DNA of 64,000 nucleotides, taken from assembly GCA_034231615.1 (NCBI GenBank), contig CM067322.1:57478828-57542827 (forward strand), in the 5' to 3' direction. The notes under the pieces were generated by a model. That model was not told the origin of the DNA. It ran no database searches and saw only the letters and a list, made by a program, of their open reading frames with translations. The DNA is from Meghimatium bilineatum (taxonomy: Eukaryota > Mollusca > Gastropoda > Stylommatophora > Philomycidae). Shown in pieces: positions 1 through 11,425 of the stretch (positions are counted from its first letter, which is position 1; every line of letters begins with the position of its first letter). A program made the position numbers and the translations under genes.

Positions 1-1372
1 ATTGTATAGATGACAATCTAAGACAAAGATATTATTAGAAATGATTGTATAGATGACAATCTAAGACAAAGATATTATTAGAAATGATTGTATAGATGAC
101 AATCTAAGACAAAGATATTATTAGAAATGATTGTATAGATGACAATCTAAGACAAAGATATTATTAGAAATGATTGTATAGATGACAATCTAAGACAAAG
201 ATATTATTAGAAATGATTGTATAGATGACAATCTAAGACAAAGATATTATTAGAAATGATTATATAGATAACACTCCTAGAGAAAGATATTATTAGAAAT
301 GATTGTATAGATAACACTCCTAGACAAAGATATTATTAGAAATGATTGCATAGATAACACTCCTAGACAAAGATATTATTAGAAATGATTGTATAGATAA
401 CACTCCTCCTAGACAAAGATATTATTAGAAATGATTGTGTAGATGACAATCTAAGACAAAGATATTATTAGAAATGATTGTATAGATGACAATCTAAGAC
501 AAAGATATCATTAGAAATGATTGTATAGATAACACTCCTCCTAGACAAAGATTATTAGAAATGATTGTATAGATGACAATCTAAGACAAAGATATTATTA
601 GAAATGATTGTATAGATGACAATCTAAGACAAAGATATTATTAGAAATGATTGTATAGATAACACTCCTAGAGAAAGATATTATTAGAAATGATTGTATA
701 GATAACACTCCTAGACAAAGATATTATTAGAAATGATTGCATAGATAACACTCCTAGACAAAGATATTATTAGAAATGATTGTATAGATAACACTCCTCC
801 TAGACAAAGATATTATTAGAAATGATTGTGTAGATGACAATCTAAGACAAAGATATTATTAGAAATGATTGTATAGATGACAATCTAAGACAAAGATATC
901 ATTAGAAATGATTGTATAGATAACACTCCTCCTAGACAAAGATTATTAGAAATGATTGTATAGATGACAATCTAAGACAAAGATATTATTAGAAATGATT
1001 GTATAGATGACAATCTAAGACAAAGATATTATTAGAAATGATTGTATAGATGACAATCTAAGACAAAGATATTATTAGAAATGATTGTATAGATGACAAT
1101 CTAAGACAAAGATATTATTAGAAATGATTGTATAGATAACACTCCTCCTAGACAAAGATATTATTAGAAATGATTGTATAGATGACAATCTAAGACAAAG
1201 ATATTATTAGAAATGATTGTATAGATGACAATCTAAGACAAAGATATTATTAGAAATGATTGTATAGATGACAATGTAAGACAAAGATATTATTAGAAAT
1301 GATTGTATAGATGACAATCTAAGACAAAGATATGATAACAAATGATTGAATATATGACACTCCTAGACAAAT
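1..1372. repeat. 43-bp satellite array with a 391-bp higher-order repeat
   Basis: About 32 head-to-tail copies of a roughly 43-bp AT-rich monomer (core GACAAAGATATTATTAG). The array is cut by the window start. There are two main monomer types, one with GATGACAATCTAAGACAAAG and one with GATAACACTCCTAGACAAAG. An ordered series of variants (AGAGAAAG at 279, GATTGCATAG at 344, GATTGTGTAG at 433, a unit with GATATCATTAG near 503, then one with a shortened GATTATTAG) recurs in the same order 391 bases downstream (670, 735, 824, 894). This is a nine-monomer higher-order duplication. The last units near 1320-1372 are diverged. Confidence 0.95.
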
Positions 1373-2308
1373 ATAAGAAGCTATCATGGATAACAAAGAA
1401 GTCTTAGAGAAGGACACTGAGTTGGTTTGGACCACAAAATTGTACGTTTTTCATGGTCTGCCATAAAGTGTAGTATCTCTGTCTACCTGTGTCCACTTGG
1501 AGACGGCTATAGACAAGGAAGTCCCTCATGTTATTGTGGCTTCTATATGCCACCAAGAGTCTATCCTTGAAAACCTCATGTGTTTCCAAGTTTAATATAA
1601 GAATGGGCAAATGTCAGAACATGACGTGTCGAGTATCTTGTCCTTATCTCGCACGAAATGTACTTCTTACTTCTATTTAGTGACCGTAACAGTTTTTAAT
1701 AAACCGCTTTGAACTTTCTCCGGTTGAGACGTTATGCGGGAGAAAATATTTATTTCGGAGACCGTGGTGGCCAGATTACCAGAACAGTGATCGCTAATTT
1801 TTTATAGTTCATCATCATCAAGTGCCATCTCCGCAACGCAACGAAAGTTTGGTTGCAACAGACCTCAAACATCCACTACCTCTAGTCTTTGTGATGCATA
1901 CTACTGGACTGTAATCTGTCCATCTTGTGATGTTACTCTCCCACTATCATCTCTGCCTACCTCTTACGTGCCTCCCCTAGACTTTACCGGTTTTGATAGT
2001 TAAAGCTCCGATATAATAGAATTGAACTAACGTCGTGGTTGAAAAGAACGTATATCACCATAAGAGACACATGTTATTTAACCAAAAAAATCAGTAGATG
2101 TCACTGAAGAGAAGCAACGAGTACACTTTATTTGTTGTGAAAGAGTTTAGAAACACAATGTAACAAATTTAGTTTACCTATAATATATACATTTCTTGAT
2201 ATATTTCTACATGCACTGTTAGGAAATGTTGCATATATAATAATATGTTGAAACAAATAACTTTAAGCTACAGCTATTCAATGATAAGTGTTTCTTGTTT
2301 ATTTCTAG
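1373..2308. other. Unique AT-rich sequence, presumed intronic
   Basis: Apart from the LINE tail at 1801-1975 I recognise nothing. If the Ig exon at 2309 is real this is intron of that gene. The last bases form a polypyrimidine tract ending in AG. Confidence 0.4.
1801..1975 (-). mobile_element. LINE 3' end, RTE-like family C, 5'-truncated
   Basis: Read on the minus strand it matches the end of the better-preserved copy at 28380-29060. Both have GGTAGGCAG, then GAGAGTAACATCACA, a GATGGACAG stretch, and the end CGTTGCGGAGAYGGCA followed by a GATGAT-type simple repeat. The encoded peptide would be the extreme C-terminus of an endonuclease/reverse-transcriptase polyprotein, but it is frameshifted. 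It is a dead retrocopy of the 3' tail only. Confidence 0.75.
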
Positions 2309-2444
2309 GGATTGAAGATAAATGTGAAGTACAACTCAGACGTCCGAAGAAAGAAGAGATTACTATTGGAGTGGACATTATACTGAAATGCCAGATTACT
2401 GGAAATCCGGAGCCAACTATCCTGTGGTATCACAACAAATTCAG
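2309..2444 (+). CDS. Single exon encoding the N-terminal half of an Ig (I-set) domain
   Basis: The 136-bp open stretch is bounded by a pyrimidine-rich acceptor (TTTCTTGTTTATTTCTAG) and a strong donor (CAG/GTGAGT). It encodes about 45 residues, beginning IEDKCEVQLRRPKKEE and ending WYHNKFR. It has I-set hallmarks: strand-B cysteine in ILKCQITGNPEPTI, followed by the strand-C tryptophan in LWYHN. The second half, with the conserved DxGxYxC, is not encoded here and must lie on another exon. Reading phase is 1 at the left junction and 2 at the right, so the intron splits the Ig fold, as is common in large Ig proteins (titin/twitchin, hemicentin and cell-adhesion families). I found no neighbouring exon in the window, so it is either an isolated exon between very long introns or a relic. 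The protein family cannot be named from half a domain. Confidence 0.6.
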
Positions 2445-2516
2445 GTGAGTTTTTGTACAAATCAGGAATGTTTCATGTGACATCATTGCTAACCTGAAAA
2501 TTAGTGATTTCTAAAC

Positions 2517-2712
2517 CAGTGTTTCTGAAACTTTGTGTTGCACGGACTGGTCATTCCCCCCCCCCCCCAATCTGCCAGGGTCCGGCTTGGATGCTGAGGG
2601 TCAAATGTCTTATATGATGTATATAATGACTTGTAATGATGGACTGCTACTTGCAGGCCTGTAACTGATAGCTCGCGGACCGGTCCACGATCCGCCACTT
2701 TGATAAGCATTA
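2517..2712. mobile_element. hAT-type MITE, about 196 bp
   Basis: It starts CAGTGTTTCTGAAAC and ends with a degraded inverted copy (ACTTTGATAAGCATTA). The flanks are TTCTAAAC (2509-2516) and ATCTAAAC (2713-2720), an 8-bp target duplication with one mismatch. The interior has the GGACTGG/GGACCGGTCC palindromic pieces usual for this kind of non-autonomous hAT element, and a C-rich tract at 2558-2568. There is no coding capacity. It inserted into the presumed intron just after the Ig exon. Confidence 0.65.
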
Positions 2713-2755
2713 ATCTAAACGTTAGGTTTGTATTATTTTCTCGATAGAAGGATAC

Positions 2756-3260
2756 ATGAGTTAGTATTACAAAAATACCTACTAATACCATTACTACTAT
2801 TACAACTACTGCCTCTGTTACTAGTATTACTACCACTAATAACAGTAATCTCGTATCTGTTCATCGCAGGCGATAAAAGTTTGACGTGTGTTGTTTATCT
2901 CTCTGGTGTGTTCTAGGATGACTGAAAAATCCATTTCAAAGCATAGAATAACTTTCCATGACTGGGACACTTTATGGTCATAATTGGTCATCTGTGTGTT
3001 TGTTGTTCTGTCGTTTCGGTCAGAAAGTTTTCTCTCTGCCTGAGATTTGATGCTTCTCAGCTATGCGAACACACTTGATGGTATTTTTGCGACAAATATG
3101 GCGATTCTGAGCGACAGACGCGCATGAAGTGAAGGTGTTTTTGACTCTCTATAGAGATACTTTTAGAGAGTTCTTGAAGCGTTTCTGCTGACCACCGGCC
3201 AGTCGTTTTCTCTTGAAAAACTTACCATACATCAGCTATTTTTGGTTTCGCTTGATGACT

Positions 3261-3316
<56 letters not shown>

Positions 3317-4510
3317 ACACTACTATTATTACTAAACGTACCATCACCGCTAACAATACTACCTCTATGCAACTATTACTACAATTACTACCACTACTGT
3401 AAACGAATGAAGTTGTGAAGATTTGTTGTTCGTTCGGATTTTACTTTTCATCCAACACTTATTCATCATGCGCCACATCTTCACAAGTTAACACACTCGA
3501 GAGAGAGACAACATCAAAGTTTATTGATCACTAGAAAATAGGCGACACATTTCAAGTTAATCAATGGAACCACACTCAAAATAGCTATGTAATTATACTA
3601 TATCTACGTTGATTGTGTAGTGTTAATTTTGATTAGCAAGTTCGAGGACACCCTTTGATGTTGTTACTTGCTCCCAGGCGTAACGGTTTGGTGAGAAATT
3701 CAACTATGTTCGCGAATCACATCTATACTGTTTCTATATCATACGTGTTATACCCCACAATCACTTCGTCTCCAAGTCCCTGTCACACACAGTTGTCTTG
3801 GCAAAAACCGAAGTGTATCTTCATATGTTTTCATATAAATGTTTTCATACATATGAAAAATATCCTATTCTCAACACGGTAGCAAGCACGATAGTACTAC
3901 TAAACTACTACTACTACTTTTACTACTACTACTACCACTGCTAAAATACTATTACTACTACTGCTGATATTACTACTACTACTACTACTACTAGTACTAC
4001 TAATACTACTATTACTACTACAATGCTGTTGTTGATGCTGCTTTAGTACTAATTAGTACTAAAACATTACTACCGTTACAACTGATATTACTGCTACTAA
4101 AACTCCAACTCCCACTATTGTTACTAGTACTACAGATACCATTACTATTATTATTACTACTACTAATATTACCATTAACATTATTGCTATTACCACTGTT
4201 ACTACTACTAGTGTTACTGCTATTGTTACTACTAATACTAATACTACTACTACTAGTAATACTACAATATTTTTTTCATCTTTCGTTCGCCTGAAACGTG
4301 CGTATATCTGAAGTTTTGTCTCTTCTATAAACTTGACTCAGTTTTGTAACTCATACAGAGGTCCGCATAGTTTTTCTTCCACTGATGTTTCTCTGGGCCA
4401 TTATATTTGCCTTAGAATTTAATATTCCTAAAGAATATGCTCTGCTATTACTATTACGAATACTACTATTACGAATACTACTATTACGAATGCTACTTGT
4501 ATTACTTCCT
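2756..4510. repeat. ACT/CTA trinucleotide-rich region with pure microsatellite cores
   Basis: Several blocks of (ACT)n-like sequence alternate with unique AT-rich DNA: 2765-2850, a nearly pure (ACT)n run at 3261-3316, a long imperfect block at 3892-4265, and a CTATTACGAATA triplication at 4448-4495. They are imperfect outside the pure run, as expected for old, interrupted microsatellites. No coding sequence is recognised, and the open frames crossing it are by-products of the triplet repeat. Confidence 0.85.
3261..3316. repeat. (ACT)n microsatellite
   Basis: About 18 uninterrupted ACT triplets. This is the purest part of the ACT-rich region. Confidence 0.97.
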
Positions 4511-5000
4511 CTAACCATCCAGGTTTGCAAATATTCTTTGGGATTACAGCTATTTACTCAGTGTGTTTGAATGGTCATTGTATGTTTGCTAACAATAGAA
4601 TGTTTCTTACTGTTCGTATGCTCAAAGTGACCCATATCATGCTGAAGTCGGATGTTTTTGGTGGAAATTCACAAATATTGCTGCTAAATTATAAACCATA
4701 ACACAAAATACCCCGTAGCTCCTATTTTCTGCCAATCTGCAGAAATTTGATAATAAACACGGGACAAAAATAAGAAGACAATGGAGGAAACATTATTGAA
4801 ATATTTGTGGGCGTCTGTGGATAATGTCGATAGACACAGACATACACAGAAAAGATCAAGAAACTTTTACCTAGGGTAGGTTTGAGGTTGGTGACCAGCG
4901 TGCAGTAGCGGCAAGAGTTGCAATGTACGGATGACATACTAGCGATATGGCTACAGACGTAATATGGATGTAGTAAAATCACAACGTATTAGTCGCAATT

Positions 5001-5228
5001 CCTAAGTCGGATCCGTCGGGTCATTGGCACAAATAAAACAGTGACAACGCACTTCCCTTCTCTGAACTAAATTCTGCTGGAAATCTAGTGAGGAGATACA
5101 TCTCTAATGTCGGGGAAAAAAACTAGACGTGCTGGGAATGGGAAGTCTTGAGCAACACAGTTGGAAATCTAGCGAGACCATCCTGTTACAAAAGAGATCT
5201 ATTTGGAATTTGAAAACGAATGAAAAAA
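5001..5228 (+). mobile_element. Z-family short retroposon, old diverged copy
   Basis: It aligns by eye to the copies at 22438, 38336 and 45391: GTCGGATCCGTCGGGTCATTGGC, AAATAAAACRGYGAC, then TTCTCTGAACTA and GCTGGAAATCTAGT. It resumes after an interruption with ACCATCCTGTTACAAAAGAG and GAATGAAAAAAATGAAGG. The middle contains an 84-base interval flanked by two GGAAATCTAGYGAG copies (5079 and 5163), which looks like an insertion or local duplication. It is the most decayed of the family copies here. Confidence 0.65.
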
Positions 5229-5641
5229 ATGAAGGGATTAAAACAGTTCAGAAAAGGAATATTTAACAGACTCCTGTTTTAATTAGCCCCTACCCTCAAA
5301 ACCTCCTTAGTCGTTCCTTAAGACGTGATACAGGTAACAGGGTTGCTATTCTTTGCTCCCCTTTCGGTCCCAGGAAACATCATACACGTACTACAACGTG
5401 CTAGGTTAGAAACCACGTCCGTACAAAGAAAATCCGGGTTGTGGTTTCTCGCTTTACACGACCATTCTTCTAGTCGACTCAGCTGTAAATGAGTACCTGA
5501 CCTATGAGTTAGGAGGAGGTAACGACAGCGAGAATGGGAACTGACAACCCCACCTAATAGTTGCAGCGACTTAGTAGATGTTCGTTATCTTCATCCCCGA
5601 CTGCAGGTTGCTGCCATGGGACATACCTTTATCTTTACCTT

Positions 5642-5808
5642 CAGGGCCGGCCCTAATAATTGCGGGGCCCAATGCTAAACGGATTGCGCGGGGCCCAGTC
5701 TGGGTAGGGAAGAGGATAATAAAATATATTCTAATATGAATTTATGGGCCTATGAAGTGCGGGGCCCACTGCGGCCGCATAGGTTGCAATGGCCTAAGAC
5801 CGGCCCTG
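5642..5808. mobile_element. hAT-type MITE with CAGGGCCGGCC ends, 167 bp
   Basis: The terminal inverted repeats are CAGGGCCGGCCCTA and TAAGACCGGCCCTG. The target duplication is 8 bp, TTTACCTT (5634-5641) against TTTACATT (5809-5816). The GC-rich interior (GGGGCCCAATGC, GCGGGGCCCAGTCTG) stands out against the AT-rich host. A second copy lies in opposite orientation at 27241-27408. It is non-autonomous and encodes no protein. Confidence 0.85.
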
Positions 5809-5816
5809 TTTACATT

Positions 5817-7704
5817 ACTATTTCAACTTTGCATTGTTCCACTAATTTACTACTCATTTGTGTCTAAATTAGTTTTATTCTCCCAATTTAATCTTTATAC
5901 CGAAGTTGTTCTATTGGTTCAGATGTCAATAACGAGTTTTTTTTATTCGTCAACCAAGCTGACTAATTCACAGTATTCACAACAATCACTTGTGAAATTA
6001 AGTATTAATTTCAGCATAAATATTAGAAAAATTTAGCATTTATGAAGTGTATAAGGGTAATTTACTCAAAATAAAATCACATAATCACTAGAAATTACTT
6101 ATACGTTCTGGATATGTTACTTTCCATTGCATCGCAGAAAATTGGAGTGGGCGTTTCCAATTTCTGGTACAAATCGCGTAAAAATAAGTAACCTTAGAGG
6201 CATGCGTTTATCTGAGTATTGCCTACAGGTAACTGATTATACTTTAGTTATCATGGCTAATTAGATATTAGAGGTTGTCGTTCACTTAGAAACGTGGTCA
6301 AAATGTGATTTAATCATTTAATGATTCGTTGCAATCACTGATTATCCCGGTGTTCTGTTCCCTGTAGGCCCGGATTTGCTGGATAATACACGGTCTGATG
6401 ACAGTTCTGGTCGGCTAGCCTCCAGGTGAGGCTTTGTTTGCACGTTTGATATGACTGTTGGCGATAACCTATTTGCAGGATCGAATACGATTTTAATACA
6501 GCAAAATCGGCTAAAGCTTATTCGGATATTTCTTATGTGCACTGAACATGTCTTAATGCGAACAACCAGAGATGCGTAGTAAGGAAGAGCAGATCGTTGT
6601 GCCGCTATGTTCCCTTCTTTTATATCAATATTTATTCCTTAAAATATCTACCTCAGGCATTATCCTTGATATGTCACAGCTGGAAGTCATGAAATAGATG
6701 ATGTTTCATAAGAGGTTTATAAAAGTACTATATCCTGTAACTAAGTTATATACCGAATTCTGCGTTTTTAAGAGTGTGGGTGTTAACTGAAAAAAGGCGT
6801 GGAAGTAAAGGTGTTAACCTTTACTTAGATAACTTTACTTAAATTAGATAACGTTGTTTTTATGCAGATCAGGTAAAGAGTCAAAATTAAAGAGTGTTCT
6901 ATAACGCAACAATAACTGGAGCTACGTATCTTCGCTCAAACTGGAGAGCACTGGTTCCTGGGCTACGTATCGTATAGGGCGCCGAAGGAACATTAGATAA
7001 ATTATATAATGCAATTGCACATACACAAATTGACTAGATTCGATAATCGATAATAACGGGTATAGAGTAAAATTATTTACTGTAAGTATTGAAAGAAAAC
7101 GTAAAGTAATGTTTTTCAGTTCACAGGATAGACTAACAACCGCGACAAATACAGTTAGTAACTTCTTGCAAATCATACTGATTCGATGTCTCCAACAAAA
7201 TATCATTATCAAGAAACTTTATTTTGTATAAATAAATACGTTTTGATCACAGGGTCAATTCAGTCTGATTTCTAAACTGTTAACTGTATCTTTTTGTGTC
7301 TGTTAATCTATTTTATGAACCATTAAACATAATAATGTATGTTTTCCGTTAATTTCTGCTAGAATCGATTGAAACGACTGCAACCAAAGCGTGCTGAAAG
7401 GGAGATTATTACATAGAACCTTGAAACTTACTGTAAGTGCGATCATTGAAACCACATTATACAGTAGCTCTAGCCATAATTACGATTTATTTGTTGAAAC
7501 TAAAATATTCAGACAACAATTAGTGAATAGAGAAATCTAAAGGTCTGAGCAAACTTTTTCTAAAAAAAGACAAACATTGGTAACATGTCATATTCTGGGA
7601 GAAACTATTAACCCAACATTTTTTGGCTGTAGTAATTTCTAGGAAATACAATACGTCCAGTAGTTTACAATTGTTTTCTGAATGATCCGAATACACAATT
7701 TCAT
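5817..7704. other. No recognisable gene; AT-rich sequence
   Basis: I see no domain, repeat array or element ends here. Short open frames (for example 5752-6036, which starts inside the MITE) have no recognisable motif. Confidence 0.4.
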
Positions 7705-7772
7705 TCGGCGGGATTCGAACCCGACACTTTGGTCGTCACAGTAGCGCCCTGTACCATGCCGCCACAGAACCG
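7705..7772 (-). mobile_element. tRNA-derived SINE head
   Basis: On the minus strand a tRNA-like segment begins GGTTCTGTGGCGGCATGG (A-box region) and reaches a perfect B box, GGTTCGAATCC, followed by CGCCGAATG. The anticodon stem does not pair well and there is no acceptor partner, so it is a retroposed tRNA relic, not a tRNA gene. The downstream minus-strand body may run to about 7620. No clear target duplication was found. Confidence 0.6.
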
Positions 7773-7822
7773 AATCTCTTTGTAGTGCTTGAATTAGTTT
7801 CATGAACCAGCTTTCTTGCACC

Positions 7823-8190
7823 AGCTATTTAATGTTATTTTCCAATTTCTATTTCCTATTCTCTGTCATCTAAAAGAAAACCGATCAGGCGAACAACAGA
7901 CTTGCAAACTATGATTAAAGAACTGTAATGTATTCGAGTATTATTATAAGAGTGTGATTTAAGTATCAACAGACACTATGAAAGAAAGTGAATATGAACA
8001 TTGTTGTAACTTTGAAGTGAAAAATTACGGCTCACAAAGCCATTGTTTTCTGGCCCAACACCCTGAAAACAGTACCAAATGCATCAGTCCTGAATCCACA
8101 ATTTAATTAAAGCTCCAATGGACTTTATAAAAAGCCTTTTTTGGTTCCATACCACACCAGGAAAAGGCACTATCCGTCCCACCAACTCGA
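7823..8190. other. No recognisable feature
   Basis: Unique AT-rich DNA leading into the 31-bp array. Nothing supports a gene. Confidence 0.4.
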
Positions 8191-8194
8191 AAAG

Positions 8195-8662
8195 TGTACC
8201 TCTAGTGTAATTGAATTAGCATCATTCTACTTCTAATGTAACTGAATTCGCATCAGTCTACTTCTAATGTAACTGAATTAGCATCAGTCTACTTCTAATG
8301 TAACTGAATTAGCATCAGTCTACTTCTAATGTAACTGAATTAGCATCAGTCTACCTCAAGTGTAACTGAATTAGCATCAGTCTACCTCAAGTGTAACTGA
8401 ATTAACATCAGTCTACTTCTAATGTAACTGAATTAGCATCAGTCTACTTCTAATGTAACTGAATTAGCATCAGTCTACCTCAAGTGTAACTGAATTAACA
8501 TCAGTCTACTTCTAATGTAACTGAATTAGCATCAGTCTACTTCTAATGTAACTGAATTAGCATCAGTCTACTTCTAATGTAACTGAATTAGCATCAGTCT
8601 ACCTCACGTGTAACTGAATTAACATCAGTCTACCTCAAGTGTAACTGAATTAACATCAGTAT
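8195..8662. repeat. 31-bp minisatellite, about 15 copies
   Basis: The monomer core is AACTGAATTAGCATCAGTCT, followed by ACTTCTAATGT or ACCTCAAGTGT. The two variants are interspersed in blocks, and a secondary variant has AACATC for AGCATC. The array is head to tail with no unique spacers. Confidence 0.95.
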
Positions 8663-8992
8663 TGTGTGCCTTTGTGAGCTTTAAATTGAGAGCCAGAAAG
8701 CAGACAGAAACAGTTATAATTAATAAATAATTTACTTGTCCGAGGCATTTACGTTATACACCAGAAACGTATTAGTCACCGGTAATCTAATTCTCGCTTT
8801 CAAATTTGTCTTGGGCTGGCATCAATGACACATATTGACACATAACTCCTTTCTCAGGGTTCACTCCACCATCGCAGTTGTGTGTGTGTGTGTGTGTGCT
8901 GCTGTAGTTGTCTGTGTGTGGATCGACTGGTCCATATTCATAGTAGCTTGAGAATATACATATTGAGAGTCTTGATTTTAATTACATTATTA

Positions 8993-9053
8993 CTCAAGTC
9001 TCGAGGAGAATAGGTGCAAACTGAAAGGACCTGGTTCAAATCCCGTTATTGCC
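8993..9053 (+). mobile_element. tRNA-like SINE remnant
   Basis: A GTCTCGAGGAGAATAGGTGC segment is followed by a B box, GGTTCAAATCC, and CGTTATTGCC. The spacing and sequence resemble the tRNA-like units at 26450-26512 (minus) and in the foldback arms at 51511-51743, so these probably form one SINE family. The head is diverged and no body or target duplication is clear. Confidence 0.5.
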
Positions 9054-9309
9054 TTATGATTATTTATAATAATAAATTATCGACGCTTCTGTATTATATT
9101 AAATATTTACAGCATGGCAAGAGAAACCTTCACTTGATGCGATTTTGAAAATGTGTAATAACTAATTTTTCTAATGCTGGAATATATTGACAGTGATACT
9201 AGATTATTTGACCATCTATTATATTTGAAGCAACCAATCATGTCGTTATTATTTCTCTTGACTGTTAGTCTAGCAAATTATGGAACATAATAGATTGTAT
9301 GGGTTTCTC

Positions 9310-10255
9310 AAACCATCTGATATTGCTCATTAAAATCCTATATCAGGAGGGGATACAGGCATCTGTCTGACTCAAGGGAGAAACGTCTGCCTGTTTCGAG
9401 GTCCAGAAAGGATTCCGACAGGGTTGCATCATCTCACAAAATCCGTTTAACATATAGGCAGATAACAACATGCAAAATGTGCGAGAAGACCCATATTATT
9501 AACAGCTTCAATTTCTTAATATCGGGGGTGAGGAGATTCAAGAAATTGGGTATGCAGGCAACATCGCCCCACAAGAAGCCTCACAGGACTACAACATATG
9601 ATTATTCCAGCTAAACAACATAGTGAAGCTCAGCATCATTTATTCAATGCAAAGCAGAAAAAAACTAATGCATATCAACAGAAATTGACTCACACTTACA
9701 ATGGATTCTTGGCCACTCAAACATAACTGGCAATGGTAAGGCAGACAGACTAGCAAAGAGGGGAGCACAACAAGAACAGTCTTATACAGAAACAACAATG
9801 CACACAGTTAAAATGATTCTGAAATCTGTAAACAAAGAAAATTGGATGAACAGATGGGCCATGGGAAACACTGGGAGGGAAATCTATAAATATGTGACCA
9901 GCCCAAATCCTAAAGACAATATCAACCTCCTGGAAAGAAATGACCAGAGTATAATCTTTCGACTGCGCACACAACATGTACAGCCCAACAATCACCTGAA
10001 AAGAATACAACCAACACACTCCAGGGTGGCGGCTGTGCGCTCATCCCTATGAAACTGTTGACCACCACCTTTTTGAATGTCCAGCGCTGGATGATGTGAG
10101 GAATATGTTTCTCCCTCCAGGGCCAGATAAATGGAACACAATATATGGAACAAAACAACAGCTCACAAACACATGCATATATCACACAATGACATTGGGT
10201 CAAAGGGCATGAGCCCATGGACTACTGGATCAGTAATCAACCAACCATACAATAA
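9310..10255 (+). pseudogene. LINE family F: RT fragment, RNase H and C-terminal zinc-knuckle-like segment
   Basis: Around 9395-9480 is a reverse transcriptase piece (FRQGCIISQNPFNI, with a stop) followed by IGYAGN, where active elements have YADD. After an internal deletion, 9690-10052 reads through the end of an RNase H domain (LQWILGHSNITGNGKADRLA) into a linker. A one-base shift near 10025 leads to CAHPYETVDHHLFECPA, a Cys/His motif typical of the LINE C-terminus in Jockey/I/CR1-type elements with RNase H. The 3' end includes GCCCATGG and CAGTAATCAACCAACC. Parts of the same 3' end recur at 36805, 59185 and 60627. The missing catalytic aspartates, the stop and the deletion make it a dead copy. 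Confidence 0.8.
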
Positions 10256-10261
10256 TCATTG

Positions 10262-10505
10262 ACAAAGAAGAACTAGAAATGTCAAGAACTTTAAATGTAT
10301 CGGGTCAATCATTAGTATCACAGGAGATTGTTCAGCAGAGACCATAAAGAAATTAGTAATTGATCTACAAATCAACAAAAAAAATCAAAGATGAAAAATC
10401 TATGACAATGGGAAATATAAAATAAAATTACAATTATTATGTATTATACAACAGCTGTATGTTTCTAGTGGCAACATAATGGTTGTGAATGTCTGCAATT
10501 ATGTA
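10262..10505 (+). pseudogene. LINE family G fragment (RT thumb region)
   Basis: One frame from 10281 reads VKNFKCIGSIISITGDCSAE, the 'FKYLGS...' segment seen after the palm domain in RTE-like endonuclease/reverse-transcriptase proteins. Frameshifts follow, then a stretch corresponding to the 'LYGCETWT' region (TGTATGTTTCTAGTGGCAAC at about 10457). That nucleotide string is closely matched at about 37647 in the copy 37420-38215. It abuts the end of the family F copy, so it is either a nested or a neighbouring insertion. Confidence 0.65.
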
Positions 10506-10810
10506 TTCTCTGTTCTATTATTTGTGCGTAGAATTTACGTGTATGACTTAATAAGAAGCATTTGTTGTGTTGGGTTGTGTAGTTACCCTAGTCAAAGAAC
10601 TTTAATTTCTTGAACTCCCTAACGGGAACCATGCAGTATTTAACAGATATGACAGTTAACTCAAATCAAAGAACTTAAGCTCATGTCTTTCATGTATGAT
10701 ACAATTCTATTATTTAAAGACTTTATTATAATTATTTACTAGTTATATTGTTAATTAATGTTCATAACAATTTCTATAAAATATTTTATATTATATCTTT
10801 GTAATTTGTA

Positions 10811-10965
10811 TTGGGAATATTTTGTCCGGTATATTTCGTCTGGGGATATATTGTCCTGGGAATATTTTGTATTGGGAATATTTTGTCTGGGGATATTTTG
10901 TCTTGGGAATATTTTATCTAGTATATTTTATCCGTTATATTTTGTCTGGGAACATTTTTTCCGGT
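10811..10965. repeat. Short imperfect array of a 17-20-bp TGGGAATATTTTGTC monomer
   Basis: About eight degenerate units of GGGAATATTTTGTC or GGTATATTTYGTC in a head-to-tail run. Unit length varies. No gene is seen. Confidence 0.8.
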
Positions 10966-11280
10966 TACCGTAAGAACAGATGGGGAAAATAAGTCTGCCA
11001 TGATTAGAGAGTTTGCAGGTATTGGTTATCATGTACAACACTGGCATACTCAATTAACATTTGAAGAGGCATATAGTTGCTGCCGTAGTGCGAATGATGT
11101 TGTCAGCAGTCATGTCTCTGATAGTGTCGGAGACGGAACTCACACAACTGTACCGTTGTGATAATACATCCAAATTGAGCATTACTTTTGGATCGCATTC
11201 ACCTACATAATGAAATATTCAATCCCACCCTATACCTCAACAACGATCGTGTACTCTACATTATAAGACCTACTTGCTAA

Positions 11281-11425
11281 TGGAAAATCAAACCTTCTTA
11301 AAGACTCATTTCACGATTCCCGTGATTTTCATTGATCACCATGTTTATACTTTGAGTGACAGCCAATGAAAATCAAGGGAATAGTCAAATGATTTTTAGG
11401 AGTGATTTTTAAAGGCTTAATTTCT
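11281..11425. repeat. Imperfect inverted repeat (foldback or MITE-like)
   Basis: The left arm (CACGATTCCCGTGATTTTCATTG, ~11313-11335) is the imperfect complement of the right arm (CAATGAAAATCAAGGGAATAG, ~11365-11390), with weaker matches further out. A single arm of the same sequence (GACTATTCCTTGATTTTCAT, after removing a Z insertion) lies at 55735-55990. The ends and target duplication are not defined. Confidence 0.55.

Noticed and set aside
2501-2916. Frames on both strands next to the Ig exon as further exons
   Set aside because: They cover the MITE and the ACT repeat, and the residues are low-complexity VVVIVV/LLLLQLL runs.
7705-7772. Functional tRNA gene
   Set aside because: A and B boxes are present, but anticodon and acceptor stems do not pair. 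The same holds for 13186, 19871, 26450 and 46921, which look like SINE heads.
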